64,000 bases of DNA, taken from Rhizobium sp. SL42. GTDB taxonomy: Bacteria > Pseudomonadota > Alphaproteobacteria > Rhizobiales > Rhizobiaceae. Below, one piece after another: positions 36,680 through 45,263 of the stretch. Location: assembly GCF_021729845.1 (NCBI RefSeq), contig NZ_CP063398.1, positions 558,001-622,000 on the forward strand, read 5' to 3'. Numbering within the stretch: the stretch's first letter is position 1; the number at the start of each line of letters is the position of its first letter. The position numbers and the translations under genes are program-made. The notes beneath the pieces are model-generated. The model worked only from the letters and a program-made list of their open reading frames with translations. It searched no databases and had not been told where the DNA came from.

Positions 36680-37420
36680 CTATCGGCTCCTAAACGACGG
36701 TGCGTATGTGAAGGCGCCATCACCCTCGAACAACGCCTTGCGGACCTCGACGCCATAAAGCCTCGCCAGGCTTGCCTCCGACACAATGCGAGCAGTCGGG
36801 CCGAAGTCGAACTCGTTGCTGCCATACATCAACAGAACGTCGCTTGCGATTTCCAGCGCATGTTGGGGAGAATGGGTGGTGAACAGCACGGTCATGCCAT
36901 GTTGGCGCGACAGCCGGTCCAACACCGAGATCACCACGGCCTGATTGTGATAGTCGAGTGCGGAACAGGGTTCGTCAAGGATCAGCACCTGGCATTCCGA
37001 CACAAGCGCCTGGGCGATGATGACAAGCTGCCTCTGGCCGCCGCTCAGCGCATTGAAGGAGCGCTCTGCCAGATGATTGATGCCAAGCATGGAGAGCTGG
37101 TTATGCACGGCGTCGTAGTCAAGGCGCTGGGGCGTACCGAACAAGCCAACCTGACGCGCGCGGCCCATCAACACGATATCGGTCACCGAGTAGTCGAAAG
37201 CGACGTCGAAGAGTTGCGGTACATAGCCGATACGGGCACGGCAATGCACTTCACCCCGGCTCGGTGCCACCAGGCCGGCGATCGTGTTGATCAGGCTGGT
37301 CTTGCCGACACCATTCGCGCCGAGGATTGCCACAACGCTGCCGGTGGAAATGGCAAGGTCATATCCTTCGAGGATCGGGCGGCCGCCTCGCTCCACGGAC
37401 AAATCGCGCACCTCAATCAC
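36680..37420 (-). CDS. Iron/siderophore-class ABC transporter ATPase (first cassette)
   Basis: The protein has 246 residues from GTG 37420, where GGGAGG lies upstream and the start overlaps the permease end by eight bases. Walker A ILGANGVGKTS, signature LSGGQRQLVIIAQ, Walker B QVLILDEPCSALD and switch TTHSPQHA are present. The relatives are FecE/FhuC/BtuD ATPases. It is the last gene of a minus-strand operon with permease and binding protein. Its C-terminus (YGVEVRKALFEGDGAFTYAP) resembles that of the ATPase at 43198 (YGVPMRWVEVTGPTGETRRA). Confidence 0.92.
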   Translation of the reverse strand: MIEVRDLSVERGGRPILEGYDLAISTGSVVAILGANGVGKTSLINTIAGLVAPSRGEVHCRARIGYVPQLFDVAFDYSVTDIVLMGRARQVGLFGTPQRLDYDAVHNQLSMLGINHLAERSFNALSGGQRQLVIIAQALVSECQVLILDEPCSALDYHNQAVVISVLDRLSRQHGMTVLFTTHSPQHALEIASDVLLMYGSNEFDFGPTARIVSEASLARLYGVEVRKALFEGDGAFTYAPSFRSR

Positions 37421-38477
37421 TCTTCCAGCCTCCCTTGCTCTGCATGCGTCGCAAGAGGACGGCAAAGACCGGAACGCCGATCAGCGACGTGATGATGCCG
37501 ACCGGGATTTCGGCCGTCGACACCGTTCGCGCGATATTGTCGACCAGCAGCATGTAGATTGCCCCGAGCAGAATGGAGACCGGCAGCAACCGGCCATGGT
37601 CGGGTCCGGAAATGGCCCGCGCCACATGTGGGATGACCAGTCCAACCCACCCGATAATCCCGCAACAGGCCACCACGCCGGCCGAGATGACAGCGGTTGC
37701 GCCGAGCACGGCCCATTGAACCGTCGCGACCGGAGATCCAAGCGCCCGCGCCTTCTCCTCGCCAAGCGAGATGATGTTGATTTGGAAACGCATGAGATAG
37801 ATCACCGCCAGAGCCGGGACCATCACGACCGCCATGAGCAACAGGTCTTCATAGTTTGTCGATGCCAGGCTGCCCATCAGCCAATAGGTAATGGCCGGCA
37901 GTTTCTGGTGCGGATCGGCAAGCAATTTCACGATCGATATAGCCGAGCCGAAGAAGGCCGAAATGATGACCCCAGCCAGCACGAGCGCCAAGACGGACGT
38001 CCTTCCGCGGGAACTTGCCAGCACCTTGACGATCATCACGCTTGCCAGTCCGAAGAGGAATGCAATCGCAAGAAGACCGTAGCCAAAAATCCCTGACAGG
38101 ATGGCGAGCGTTCCGCCGAAGCCGGCGCCGCTCGTGACGCCGATGATGTTCGGATCAACCAGTGGATTGCGAAACAGGCCCTGCAAAGCGGCGCCCGACG
38201 CCGCAAGCCCGGCGCCAACCAGCACGGCGGCCAGGATACGAGGCAGCCGTACGAGTTCCACGACCTGTTCCTCCAGCACCGTCCAGTCTGGATTGCGCAC
38301 CGGTATGAGATTGTCGGCAAGGATACGGATGACCTTGAGCACATCAAGGTCGTAACGCCCGATGGTGATGGAAACGAGGGTCAAGGCGACGAGCGCTGTA
38401 AACAGCACCAGCGTGGCGGGTATTGCGCTCCCGCCGCGCTGCCTTGAAATTGTCTCGCTGGTCGAGGCCACAGACAC
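37413..38477 (-). CDS. FecCD-family ABC permease (first cassette)
   Basis: This 354-residue inner-membrane protein has about ten helices and the BtuC/FecCD hallmarks: VRLPRILAAVLVGAGLAASG, ALQGLFRNPLVDPNIIGVTS, then GWVGLVIPHVARAISGPDH near the C-terminus. It starts at GTG 38477, overlapping the last base of the binding-protein stop. A single FecCD gene implies a homodimeric channel. It is 50-60% similar by eye in motif blocks to the permease at 42149. Confidence 0.93.
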   Translation of the reverse strand: MSVASTSETISRQRGGSAIPATLVLFTALVALTLVSITIGRYDLDVLKVIRILADNLIPVRNPDWTVLEEQVVELVRLPRILAAVLVGAGLAASGAALQGLFRNPLVDPNIIGVTSGAGFGGTLAILSGIFGYGLLAIAFLFGLASVMIVKVLASSRGRTSVLALVLAGVIISAFFGSAISIVKLLADPHQKLPAITYWLMGSLASTNYEDLLLMAVVMVPALAVIYLMRFQINIISLGEEKARALGSPVATVQWAVLGATAVISAGVVACCGIIGWVGLVIPHVARAISGPDHGRLLPVSILLGAIYMLLVDNIARTVSTAEIPVGIITSLIGVPVFAVLLRRMQSKGGWKSD

Positions 38478-39541
38478 TATTCGAACAGGGCTGCGTATCC
38501 GGGAGCCTGGCTATTTGCCTCCAGCTCAAGAATACGGTTGATGAGCGCTTCGTCCGGTTCACGACCGTAGATCGTCACGTAGGCATCGCGAACAGTCTTG
38601 CGGAAGTCTTCGTCGATCGGACCCATCTCCGGATGAGCAACCATGGCAAGCCATACCGCCGAGAGGAACAGTTCCGGGGAATCCGGCGAGGCGTTGAACT
38701 TCGGGACCTTGTAGACGCGTTTGTTCTTCACCGCGTCCATACCTGAAAGCAAGGGATGCGCATAGAAATCGGACGGGTTGAGCGTCACGGCCTGGGCCGG
38801 AATGATGATCATGTCGGGGTTCCAGGTGAAGAGCTGCTCCACATCGACATTCTTCCACCATTCGCCGCTGTCATCTGCTGCGAGGTTCTTGATTCCGCTC
38901 AGGGAAAAGTCCTGCGAGGGATTGGCAACGACCTGGATCTGGTCGCCGAGCTTCTCGATGTAGACGAGGCTGACTTGCTTGTCGTCCGCCAGTTCGCCGA
39001 ATTTTGCCTTCATCGCCGCGTTGGAATCATAATGGAGCTTGAGCGTCGCTTCTGCCCGTTCCGGATGACCGGAGATGATGCCGCTCATGGTGATGTAGTC
39101 AAGGCGCTGCTGTTCCGAGCAGCATCCCCAAGCCGCAACCTTGAGGCCGACACGCTCCAGCGGCTCGATGAGGTCCGGGTTGTGCATGGCCTGGATCACC
39201 AGCTGCGGGTTCGTTGCCAGTATCGCCTCGACATTGGGGGCGAAGCCATCGCGGGCGGCCGTACCGTCGAGCTCAAGCAATTCGGGAATGAGATCCGCAT
39301 AGACGAACTTCTTCATACGAGCGATCGAATCCGCATTCACCGCAACCATGTGATCAGTCGTACGATCCGCCGAATAGTAGATGAACGGCGCTGCCCGGAT
39401 GATCGTCGCAATCCGCTCAGGAGGCGCTGCCAACTCGATCTTCTGCCCGCGGTGATCCTCAAAGCTGATCGGTTTATCACCGGCGTGTGCGGCCGAAACC
39501 GCCAGCATTGCCGCCAAGCCTGTAAAAATCGCCGTCTTCAT
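38477..39541 (-). CDS. Iron-complex-type solute-binding protein (first cassette)
   Basis: This 354-residue protein has a signal peptide (TAIFTGLAAMLAVSAAHA) and a class III (BtuF/FecB) fold: PPERIATIIRAAPFIYYSAD, LIPELLELDGTAARDGFAPN, EQLFTWNPDMIIIPAQAV. The cargo is probably an iron or metal complex; the IRO box in the divergent promoter (39587-39601) supports iron control. Notable are a CC pair (AAWGCCSEQQR) near residue 140 and two Trp in GEWWKNVD. It diverges from the unknown two-domain gene at 39648. Confidence 0.9.
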   Translation of the reverse strand: MKTAIFTGLAAMLAVSAAHAGDKPISFEDHRGQKIELAAPPERIATIIRAAPFIYYSADRTTDHMVAVNADSIARMKKFVYADLIPELLELDGTAARDGFAPNVEAILATNPQLVIQAMHNPDLIEPLERVGLKVAAWGCCSEQQRLDYITMSGIISGHPERAEATLKLHYDSNAAMKAKFGELADDKQVSLVYIEKLGDQIQVVANPSQDFSLSGIKNLAADDSGEWWKNVDVEQLFTWNPDMIIIPAQAVTLNPSDFYAHPLLSGMDAVKNKRVYKVPKFNASPDSPELFLSAVWLAMVAHPEMGPIDEDFRKTVRDAYVTIYGREPDEALINRILELEANSQAPGYAALFE

Positions 39542-39586
39542 GATCTTCGCCCCAGATTGTTTTGTCGCGGAGCTGATATGATATAT

Positions 39587-39601
39587 TGACTATTTATGTC
39601 A
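39587..39601. promoter_or_regulatory. IRO box (TGA-N9-TCA) in the divergent promoter
   Basis: TGA (39587-39589) and TCA (39599-39601) are nine bases apart inside a larger inverted repeat TTGAC-N7-GTCAA (39586-39602). It lies between the binding-protein gene and the two-domain unknown gene and could repress both in iron-rich conditions. A small repeat TGCCAC/GTGGCA follows at 39614-39627. Confidence 0.62.
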
Positions 39602-39647
39602 AGTTTAGATATCTGCCACCTGTGGCAGGCTGAAAACTGGACGGTAC

Positions 39648-41012
39648 ATGCAAAAGATAGGTTATGTGACGTGGGGCAACGCCGCGCAGGTGCGCAGCTT
39701 CCAGGACTTTGCCCATCTGCTCGACGACATGCTGTATCTTCGCGAACTCGATCGGCACGATCTCGGTGCATATTCTGCCATCATCATCCCGGATGTAATG
39801 GATTGCGTGGAATTGAGAGCGCACGCCCGGCAATTGAACGACTATGTCCGCAATGGCGGCTTTCTCATCGTTTTTTCGATCCGCGACGTCGAGAACATCA
39901 TTGATGTGGTCAAGCTCAAATGGCAGCCAGTGAACGCACGGGATTGGCTCTGGTGGACGCGCCCCAATCCCTATCTCGAGGTCCGGCAGCCGGAGCCTCG
40001 GCATCCGATCTGCGACGCCATTTCACTTGCCGACATGAGCTGGCACTGGATGGGAGCACTGGAGAAACATCCCGACGCCGAGCACATTCTGACCCTTGAC
40101 GACGACAGCCTCAGCCTCTTCATGGACTTCCGAAATCTCCAAGGCGGCGGTCGGCTGATGGTGACCACGCTCGATCCGCACGGCCACAACGGCGAGCGTT
40201 TCATGCCCGCCACCACACGCTTTCTCGAAGCATTCTATCCATGGCTCAATGGCGAACTCGGCATCAACCGGGAAAGAAACACGTTTAGCCTTACATATCT
40301 GCGGGCTCTCGACAGCACCTGGGACTGGGAACCGCCGGGTCTGGCCGAAACCTTCGAGGGAACCGGCGTCACCCTTCGCTACCACGCTCTCTACGATCTC
40401 GACGACACCGTACTGCGGGACTCCAATTTCATCTACATACCTAACAACACGGACGAGATCTTCCTGCGCAGCAGGGCAACTGACTTTCTAGCCTTCCTGG
40501 AACGCGGTGGGCATCTCATCCTGTCGAGCCAGCCGGCCATCCCATGGCTGCCATTCATGTCGACGTTTCGCGCCGTGGCACCGCGCCCGTTCACCAACCT
40601 GAAGGTACGCGTTCGACACGACCCACTCGGCTTCTTCTCGAATGTGAGCGACGAATTCGACGGCTGGCAGGGGATTTTCGGTCAGTACGCGCGCGGCTGG
40701 ACGGACATGCCAGAGGGCGCCATCTGGTTGACAGATGTGGGACCTACGGACGACCCGAAACCGGCGGACTGGCTGTGGAAATACCCGACCTCCAACGACA
40801 AGGGGGGCTACGTGTTCATGCACAACGGCGACAGCATCGTGCGGTATCCAGATCATGGGCCGCACGGCCCCTGTCTGTTGCGCGACATCTGCAACGGCAT
40901 CATTGCCGCCGAGGGCAAAATCTCGAAGCCGGAAAGACCATCTTATCCAAACCTGTCCTGGGGCATATGCGACTGTCATCGCCAACAGCGCTTCCTGGCA
41001 GCGGCGCGCTAG
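39648..41012 (+). CDS. Two-domain protein of unknown function, domain order B-A
   Basis: This 454-residue soluble protein has no signal peptide or membrane segment. Residues about 1-200 form one alpha/beta, amidotransferase-like domain (SAIIIPDVMDC, LNDYVRNGGFLIVFS) ending LDPHGHNGERFMPATTRFL. Residues about 240-420 form a second (FIYIPNNTDE, FLAFLERGGHLILSS, then PADWLWKYPTSNDKGGYVFM). Both halves match the protein at 43953-45263, but there the order is reversed (its 236-430 matches 1-200 here; its 1-195 matches 240-420 here). No catalytic Cys-His-Glu triad is evident. It diverges from one metal ABC importer and lies 49 bases before the second, so a role in processing or sensing the imported complex is inferred. 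Confidence 0.7.
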   Translation: MQKIGYVTWGNAAQVRSFQDFAHLLDDMLYLRELDRHDLGAYSAIIIPDVMDCVELRAHARQLNDYVRNGGFLIVFSIRDVENIIDVVKLKWQPVNARDWLWWTRPNPYLEVRQPEPRHPICDAISLADMSWHWMGALEKHPDAEHILTLDDDSLSLFMDFRNLQGGGRLMVTTLDPHGHNGERFMPATTRFLEAFYPWLNGELGINRERNTFSLTYLRALDSTWDWEPPGLAETFEGTGVTLRYHALYDLDDTVLRDSNFIYIPNNTDEIFLRSRATDFLAFLERGGHLILSSQPAIPWLPFMSTFRAVAPRPFTNLKVRVRHDPLGFFSNVSDEFDGWQGIFGQYARGWTDMPEGAIWLTDVGPTDDPKPADWLWKYPTSNDKGGYVFMHNGDSIVRYPDHGPHGPCLLRDICNGIIAAEGKISKPERPSYPNLSWGICDCHRQQRFLAAAR

Positions 41013-41061
41013 TGCGCTATTCGCCGAGGAAACTAGACAATCTACTTTTTGGAGACATTCA

Positions 41062-42147
41062 ATGACCATCCGATTTCCTATCGCCCTGGCGGGAGTAGTC
41101 CTCGCCATACTTGCATCAATCCCAGCGCGCGCCGACCCAATTACCATCAATGACCATGAAGGTAGGACCGTAACGCTGGCAAAGCCGGTCGAGCGGATCG
41201 CCTCGATCCCGATCCCGATGGCCTCCACCATCATCGCCATGGACGGCGGAACCTCCAAGCTCGTCGGCATGAACCCGACCGCCAAATCGGCGATCGTCGA
41301 GGGTGTGCTGGGCAAGATCTTCCCCGAGGCCAAGGACATTCCCTCCGACATCACCGCGCCGAACTTCATTCCCAATGTCGAGGAACTGGCGGCCACCAAT
41401 CCGGAACTGGTGATCCAGTGGGCCGATCGCGGCCCGGACCTGGTCGATCCGATCGTCAATGCCGGCCTCAACGCGCTTCTGATCTCCTACGGCTCGGAAG
41501 AAAAGACCAAGCAGTACCAGGCCATGGTGGCGACCGCGATGGGCAAGCCCGAGCGCGCCGAGATGATCAATGGCTGGCGCGACCAGGTGGCCGCCGAAAT
41601 GGCCGCGAAGTCGAAGGATATTCCGGCCGACAAGAAGCCACGTATCCTTTATCTCGGCCGCGCGCTGGAAAGCCTCACGGCCTCCGGCGACAAGGGCAAT
41701 TATGCAGCCTTCTACGTCAATCTGGCCGGCGCCGTCTCGGTTTCGGCCGATCTCGAGGGCCAGGGCACGACGATCAGCCCCGAGCAGATCGCCGAGTGGA
41801 ACCCGGACGTCATTCTCCTCAACAGTTTCGAAGCCAAGCTCGGCCTTGAGCGCATCTATGACGATCCGATCCTGTCGCTGACCAAGGCCGCCCAGGACAA
41901 GCGCGTCTACAAGATGCCGCTCGGCGGCTATCGCTGGGATCCGCCGAACCAGGAAAGCCCGCTGACCTGGATGTGGCTCGCCAATCTCATGCATCCCGAC
42001 ATCTTCCAGTACGACCTGCGCGCAGAGATGAAAAAGGCCTACAAGACGCTCTACGACTACGACCTGACCGACGAGGACATCGACGGCATCCTGTGGATCG
42101 GCATGCAGGGCGACGCCACCGACTACGCCCAGTTCAAGGCGAAGTAG
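41062..42147 (+). CDS. Iron-complex-type solute-binding protein (second cassette)
   Basis: The protein has 361 residues from ATG 41062 (GGAG eight bases upstream). A signal peptide (IALAGVVLAILASIPARA) precedes a BtuF/FecB-type fold: TINDHEGRTVTLAKPVERIA, VEELAATNPELVIQWADRG, AEWNPDVILLNSFEAKLG, YRWDPPNQESPLTWMWLA. The last segment is typical of a subgroup of metal-complex binders that differs from classical siderophore binders. Compared with the first cassette it shares fold but little direct identity. It begins a run of five tightly packed genes. Confidence 0.9.
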   Translation: MTIRFPIALAGVVLAILASIPARADPITINDHEGRTVTLAKPVERIASIPIPMASTIIAMDGGTSKLVGMNPTAKSAIVEGVLGKIFPEAKDIPSDITAPNFIPNVEELAATNPELVIQWADRGPDLVDPIVNAGLNALLISYGSEEKTKQYQAMVATAMGKPERAEMINGWRDQVAAEMAAKSKDIPADKKPRILYLGRALESLTASGDKGNYAAFYVNLAGAVSVSADLEGQGTTISPEQIAEWNPDVILLNSFEAKLGLERIYDDPILSLTKAAQDKRVYKMPLGGYRWDPPNQESPLTWMWLANLMHPDIFQYDLRAEMKKAYKTLYDYDLTDEDIDGILWIGMQGDATDYAQFKAK

Positions 42148-42148
42148 G

Positions 42149-43201
42149 ATGGCGATGGCGGCGGCGGAAAGCGGGCGTAAGAGCCTGATCGGCGTCAGGA
42201 TCGGCGCCTTCGGCCTGATGGCGCTGGCGCTTGTCGCCGCCATGCTGTTTTCGATCGGCGCCGGGCGTTTTTCCGTCGACGTGCCTCGGATCGGCGAAAT
42301 CCTGCTGGCGGCGGTCATGAACCCCGACGCCGCGCCGAGCCAGATGGACGAGCGCATCGTGCTTTTGGTGCGGCTGCCGCGCGTTCTGCTGGCGGCGCTG
42401 TCGGGCGCGGCGCTCGCCGTCGGTGGTGCTGCGCTGCAGGGCGTGTTCCGCAATCCGCTGGTCTCGCCGCAGGTGCTGGGCATCAGCCAGGGGGCCGCCT
42501 TCGGCGGCGCGCTCGCCATCCTGTTCGGCTATTCCGGCTTCATCCTGCTTGGCATGGCCTTCCTGCTCGGCCTGTCGGCGCTGGTCATGGTCGGGCTTCT
42601 CGCCCGCATCAACGGCCGCACCGAGGTGATCACGGTGATCCTCGCCGGCATGATCGTCGGCGCGCTGTTTGCCGCGCTGGTCTCGGTCGTGCAGTTCGTC
42701 GCCGATCCCAACACCTCGCTGCCGGCGATCGTCTACTGGCTGATGGGCTCGTTCTCGACCGCCACCTGGCCACGCCTGTGGCTCGCCGTTCCGGGCATGG
42801 GACTTGGCCTCTTCGCCGTCTGGATGTTGCGCTACCGGCTCAACCTTCTGGCGCTCGAGGAACAGGAGGCCCGGTCGCTCGGCGTCAATCCCGACCGCGA
42901 GCGCTGGTACATCTTCGTCGCCATTTCGCTGATGACCGGCACATCGGTGGCGGTGGCCGGCATTATCGGCTGGATCGGCCTCGTCGTGCCGCATGCCGCG
43001 CGCATCCTCGTCGGCGAGGACCACCGCGTGCTGATCCCCGCCTCGGCCCTGCTGGGCGCGGCATACCTGACACTGATCGACACCATGGCCCGCACGCTGA
43101 CGGCGGCCGAGATTCCGCTCGGCGTGCTGACCGCGCTGGTCGGCGCGCCGGTGTTCGGCACCCTGCTGCGCCGCCATTTCAAGGAGACCAGCCGGACATG
43201 A
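42149..43201 (+). CDS. FecCD-family ABC permease (second cassette)
   Basis: This 350-residue protein has about ten membrane helices. Family blocks are VRLPRVLLAALSGAALAVGG, ALQGVFRNPLVSPQVLGISQ, FSTATWPRLWLAVPGMGLGL and GWIGLVVPHAARILVGEDHR. It starts one base after the binding-protein stop, and its TGA overlaps the ATPase ATG. The DNA here is visibly richer in G and C at third positions than in the first cassette. Confidence 0.93.
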   Translation: MAMAAAESGRKSLIGVRIGAFGLMALALVAAMLFSIGAGRFSVDVPRIGEILLAAVMNPDAAPSQMDERIVLLVRLPRVLLAALSGAALAVGGAALQGVFRNPLVSPQVLGISQGAAFGGALAILFGYSGFILLGMAFLLGLSALVMVGLLARINGRTEVITVILAGMIVGALFAALVSVVQFVADPNTSLPAIVYWLMGSFSTATWPRLWLAVPGMGLGLFAVWMLRYRLNLLALEEQEARSLGVNPDRERWYIFVAISLMTGTSVAVAGIIGWIGLVVPHAARILVGEDHRVLIPASALLGAAYLTLIDTMARTLTAAEIPLGVLTALVGAPVFGTLLRRHFKETSRT

Positions 43202-43956
43202 TCGGCCTTGACGACGCTTCCGTCTCCTTCGGTGCCCGCCCCCTGTTTTCCGGCATCAGCTTCACCGTGCCGGTCGGCCGGTCGATGGCGGTGCTCGGCC
43301 CCAACGGGCGCGGCAAGACCACGCTTTTGCGCGCCCTGCTCGGCTTCCAGCCGCTGGCGAAGGGTCGCCGCAGCGCGCCGAAAATCGCAGGATACGTGCC
43401 GCAGCACGGCGCCTCTCAGGCCAAGCTTTCCGGGCTCGACGTGGTGGTGATGGGCCGGGCGGCACGGCTCGGGCTGTTCGGCCAGCCCTCGGCCGAGGAT
43501 CGCGCGGCGGCGGCGGAGGCGCTGGTCGAGGTCGGCGCCTGCCATCTCGCCGAGCTTCGCTACGACCGCATGTCCGGCGGGCAGCGGCAGATGGTGCTGA
43601 TCGCGCGGGCCATCGCCACCGGTTCGCCGGCGCTGGTGTTCGACGAGCCGACCTCGGCGCTCGATCTCGGCAACCAGTCGCGCACGCTGGAACTCCTGAA
43701 CACGCTCAGGCTGCGCCGCGACAAGGCCATCCTGTTCACCACCCACGACCCCAACCATGCGCTGGCGGCGGCCGACGACGTTCTCCTGATGATGCCGGGC
43801 GGGCGCGAGATGCACGGGACCGTCGCCGACATGATCGAGCCCGACAAGCTTTCCGAGCTTTACGGCGTGCCGATGCGCTGGGTGGAGGTCACCGGACCGA
43901 CGGGCGAGACGCGCCGGGCAATCCTGCCGGCCTTCGCCGGAATAGAGGCAGCATGA
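43198..43956 (+). CDS. Iron/siderophore-class ABC transporter ATPase (second cassette)
   Basis: The protein has 252 residues from ATG 43198 (four-base overlap with the permease). Walker A is LGPNGRGKTT, with Arg where Ala is more usual; signature MSGGQRQMVLIARA, Walker B LVFDEPTSALDLG and switch TTHDPNHA are present. Its stop overlaps the start of the two-domain unknown gene (ATGA), so all five genes of this cassette are translationally linked. Confidence 0.93.
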   Translation: MIGLDDASVSFGARPLFSGISFTVPVGRSMAVLGPNGRGKTTLLRALLGFQPLAKGRRSAPKIAGYVPQHGASQAKLSGLDVVVMGRAARLGLFGQPSAEDRAAAAEALVEVGACHLAELRYDRMSGGQRQMVLIARAIATGSPALVFDEPTSALDLGNQSRTLELLNTLRLRRDKAILFTTHDPNHALAAADDVLLMMPGGREMHGTVADMIEPDKLSELYGVPMRWVEVTGPTGETRRAILPAFAGIEAA

Positions 43957-45263
43957 GTACGATCTATCTGAAATCCACCTATGAGGCTCCGTCCGAGGCG
44001 GTGAAGGCGGCCGCCGCCGAGGGTTTTGTGACGATCGTCGAGCAGTCGGCGCTGAACGCCGACATGCTTCTGGCCCACAAGGGCCTGATCACCGGCAACC
44101 AGCTCGACCAGAACGCCATGGCGCTGATGCGCGAGGCGCTCGCCGCCTTCCTCGAAGCCGGCGGGCGCTGGTTCTTCAACGGCCACATGGTGCGGCCGCT
44201 GGTCGACGGCATGGCCCAGTACCGGCCGATCGAGGCGCCGAAGCGCGCCGATTTCGACCTCGCCTCGGTCAATTCCCATCCGGTATTTGCCGGTATCGAC
44301 CTTTCGAAACTCGAGACCAACAAGGGCGTTGCCGGCTTTTACGGCCGGGGCTGCAATCCGCTGCCCGAGGGCGCGGTCGCGGTCAACGGCCTGGGCGCGG
44401 CGAAGGTGCCGGTCGACTGGGTCTGGGCGCGTCCAAAGGGTGGGCGGATCTTTTCCCATGCCGGCAATGATCTTGGCTCGATGGGGCTCGAATGGAAGCT
44501 TTCGGGCGAGCTGACGCGCCGCATGATCGACTGGACCCGCGGCGGCACATGCCTCGACCCCTGGCCCGGTTCGCCCGCGTCACCGGCGGCCGACCTGCCG
44601 CTTTCCGCCTCCGAAACCTATGGCGGCATGCGCATGTCGAGCCACACCGGACGGCGTATCGTCGCGCCATCCTGCGGCACCCATTACCATATCCGCAGCC
44701 TTGAAGGGCCGCGCTACACCGCGGCCTTCGACGTGATCTGCGCGCCCGAACAGCTCGCCGACATCCTTCGGCCAGACGACATTCTCTGGGTTCCGTGCCG
44801 CACGCCGGCGCAGCGCATGATCGCCCAGAAGCCCGTGATCGCCCGCCACCTGGCGGCCGGCGGAACGGTGGTGGCGCTCGGCGAAAGCCAGTCAGATCTC
44901 TGGCTGCCGCATGTCGACTTTACCGGCACGCCGACGAACTGGTGGTGGTGGCTCGATCCGGCCGCCGATCTCGGCGTGCGCGTGACCGAAGTCGCCGCCC
45001 GCCATCCGCTGATGGCCGGGATCGGCGACCGGCAGGCGACCTGGCACCTGCACGGCTGGTTCGTGCCGCCGGACGGCGCCACGGTTCTCGCCCGCGATGG
45101 AGACGGCCGGGCGATCCTCTACGAGGACAAGGTCTCGACCAAAGGCACGATGATCCTCTCCTCGCTTGATCCGATGTTCCACCACGGTTCGCACTTCATG
45201 CCGGCCACGACCTTTTTCCTCGACTGTTTCGTACCCAACCTGAAAGCCTTCGCAGATGTCTAA
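43953..45263 (+). CDS. Two-domain protein of unknown function, domain order A-B
   Basis: This 436-residue soluble protein is related to the one at 39648 but with the two domains in the opposite order. Residues 1-195 (FLEAGGRWFFNGHMVRPLVD, VPVDWVWARPKGGRIFSHAG) correspond to the C-terminal half of that protein. Residues 236-430 (HLAAGGTVVALGESQSDLWL, then LDPMFHHGSHFMPATTFFL) correspond to its N-terminal half. The fold suggests paired amidotransferase-like alpha/beta domains without an obvious catalytic triad. It overlaps the ATPase gene by four bases and the FmdE-like gene by eight, so it is part of the transport operon. Confidence 0.72.
   Translation: MSTIYLKSTYEAPSEAVKAAAAEGFVTIVEQSALNADMLLAHKGLITGNQLDQNAMALMREALAAFLEAGGRWFFNGHMVRPLVDGMAQYRPIEAPKRADFDLASVNSHPVFAGIDLSKLETNKGVAGFYGRGCNPLPEGAVAVNGLGAAKVPVDWVWARPKGGRIFSHAGNDLGSMGLEWKLSGELTRRMIDWTRGGTCLDPWPGSPASPAADLPLSASETYGGMRMSSHTGRRIVAPSCGTHYHIRSLEGPRYTAAFDVICAPEQLADILRPDDILWVPCRTPAQRMIAQKPVIARHLAAGGTVVALGESQSDLWLPHVDFTGTPTNWWWWLDPAADLGVRVTEVAARHPLMAGIGDRQATWHLHGWFVPPDGATVLARDGDGRAILYEDKVSTKGTMILSSLDPMFHHGSHFMPATTFFLDCFVPNLKAFADV

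Noticed and set aside
41116..43177. Long minus-strand frames opposite the second importer cassette
   Set aside because: These frames are open only because of the high GC content; their sequences are His/Gln/Arg-rich and unlike any family, while the plus strand encodes a complete ABC importer.
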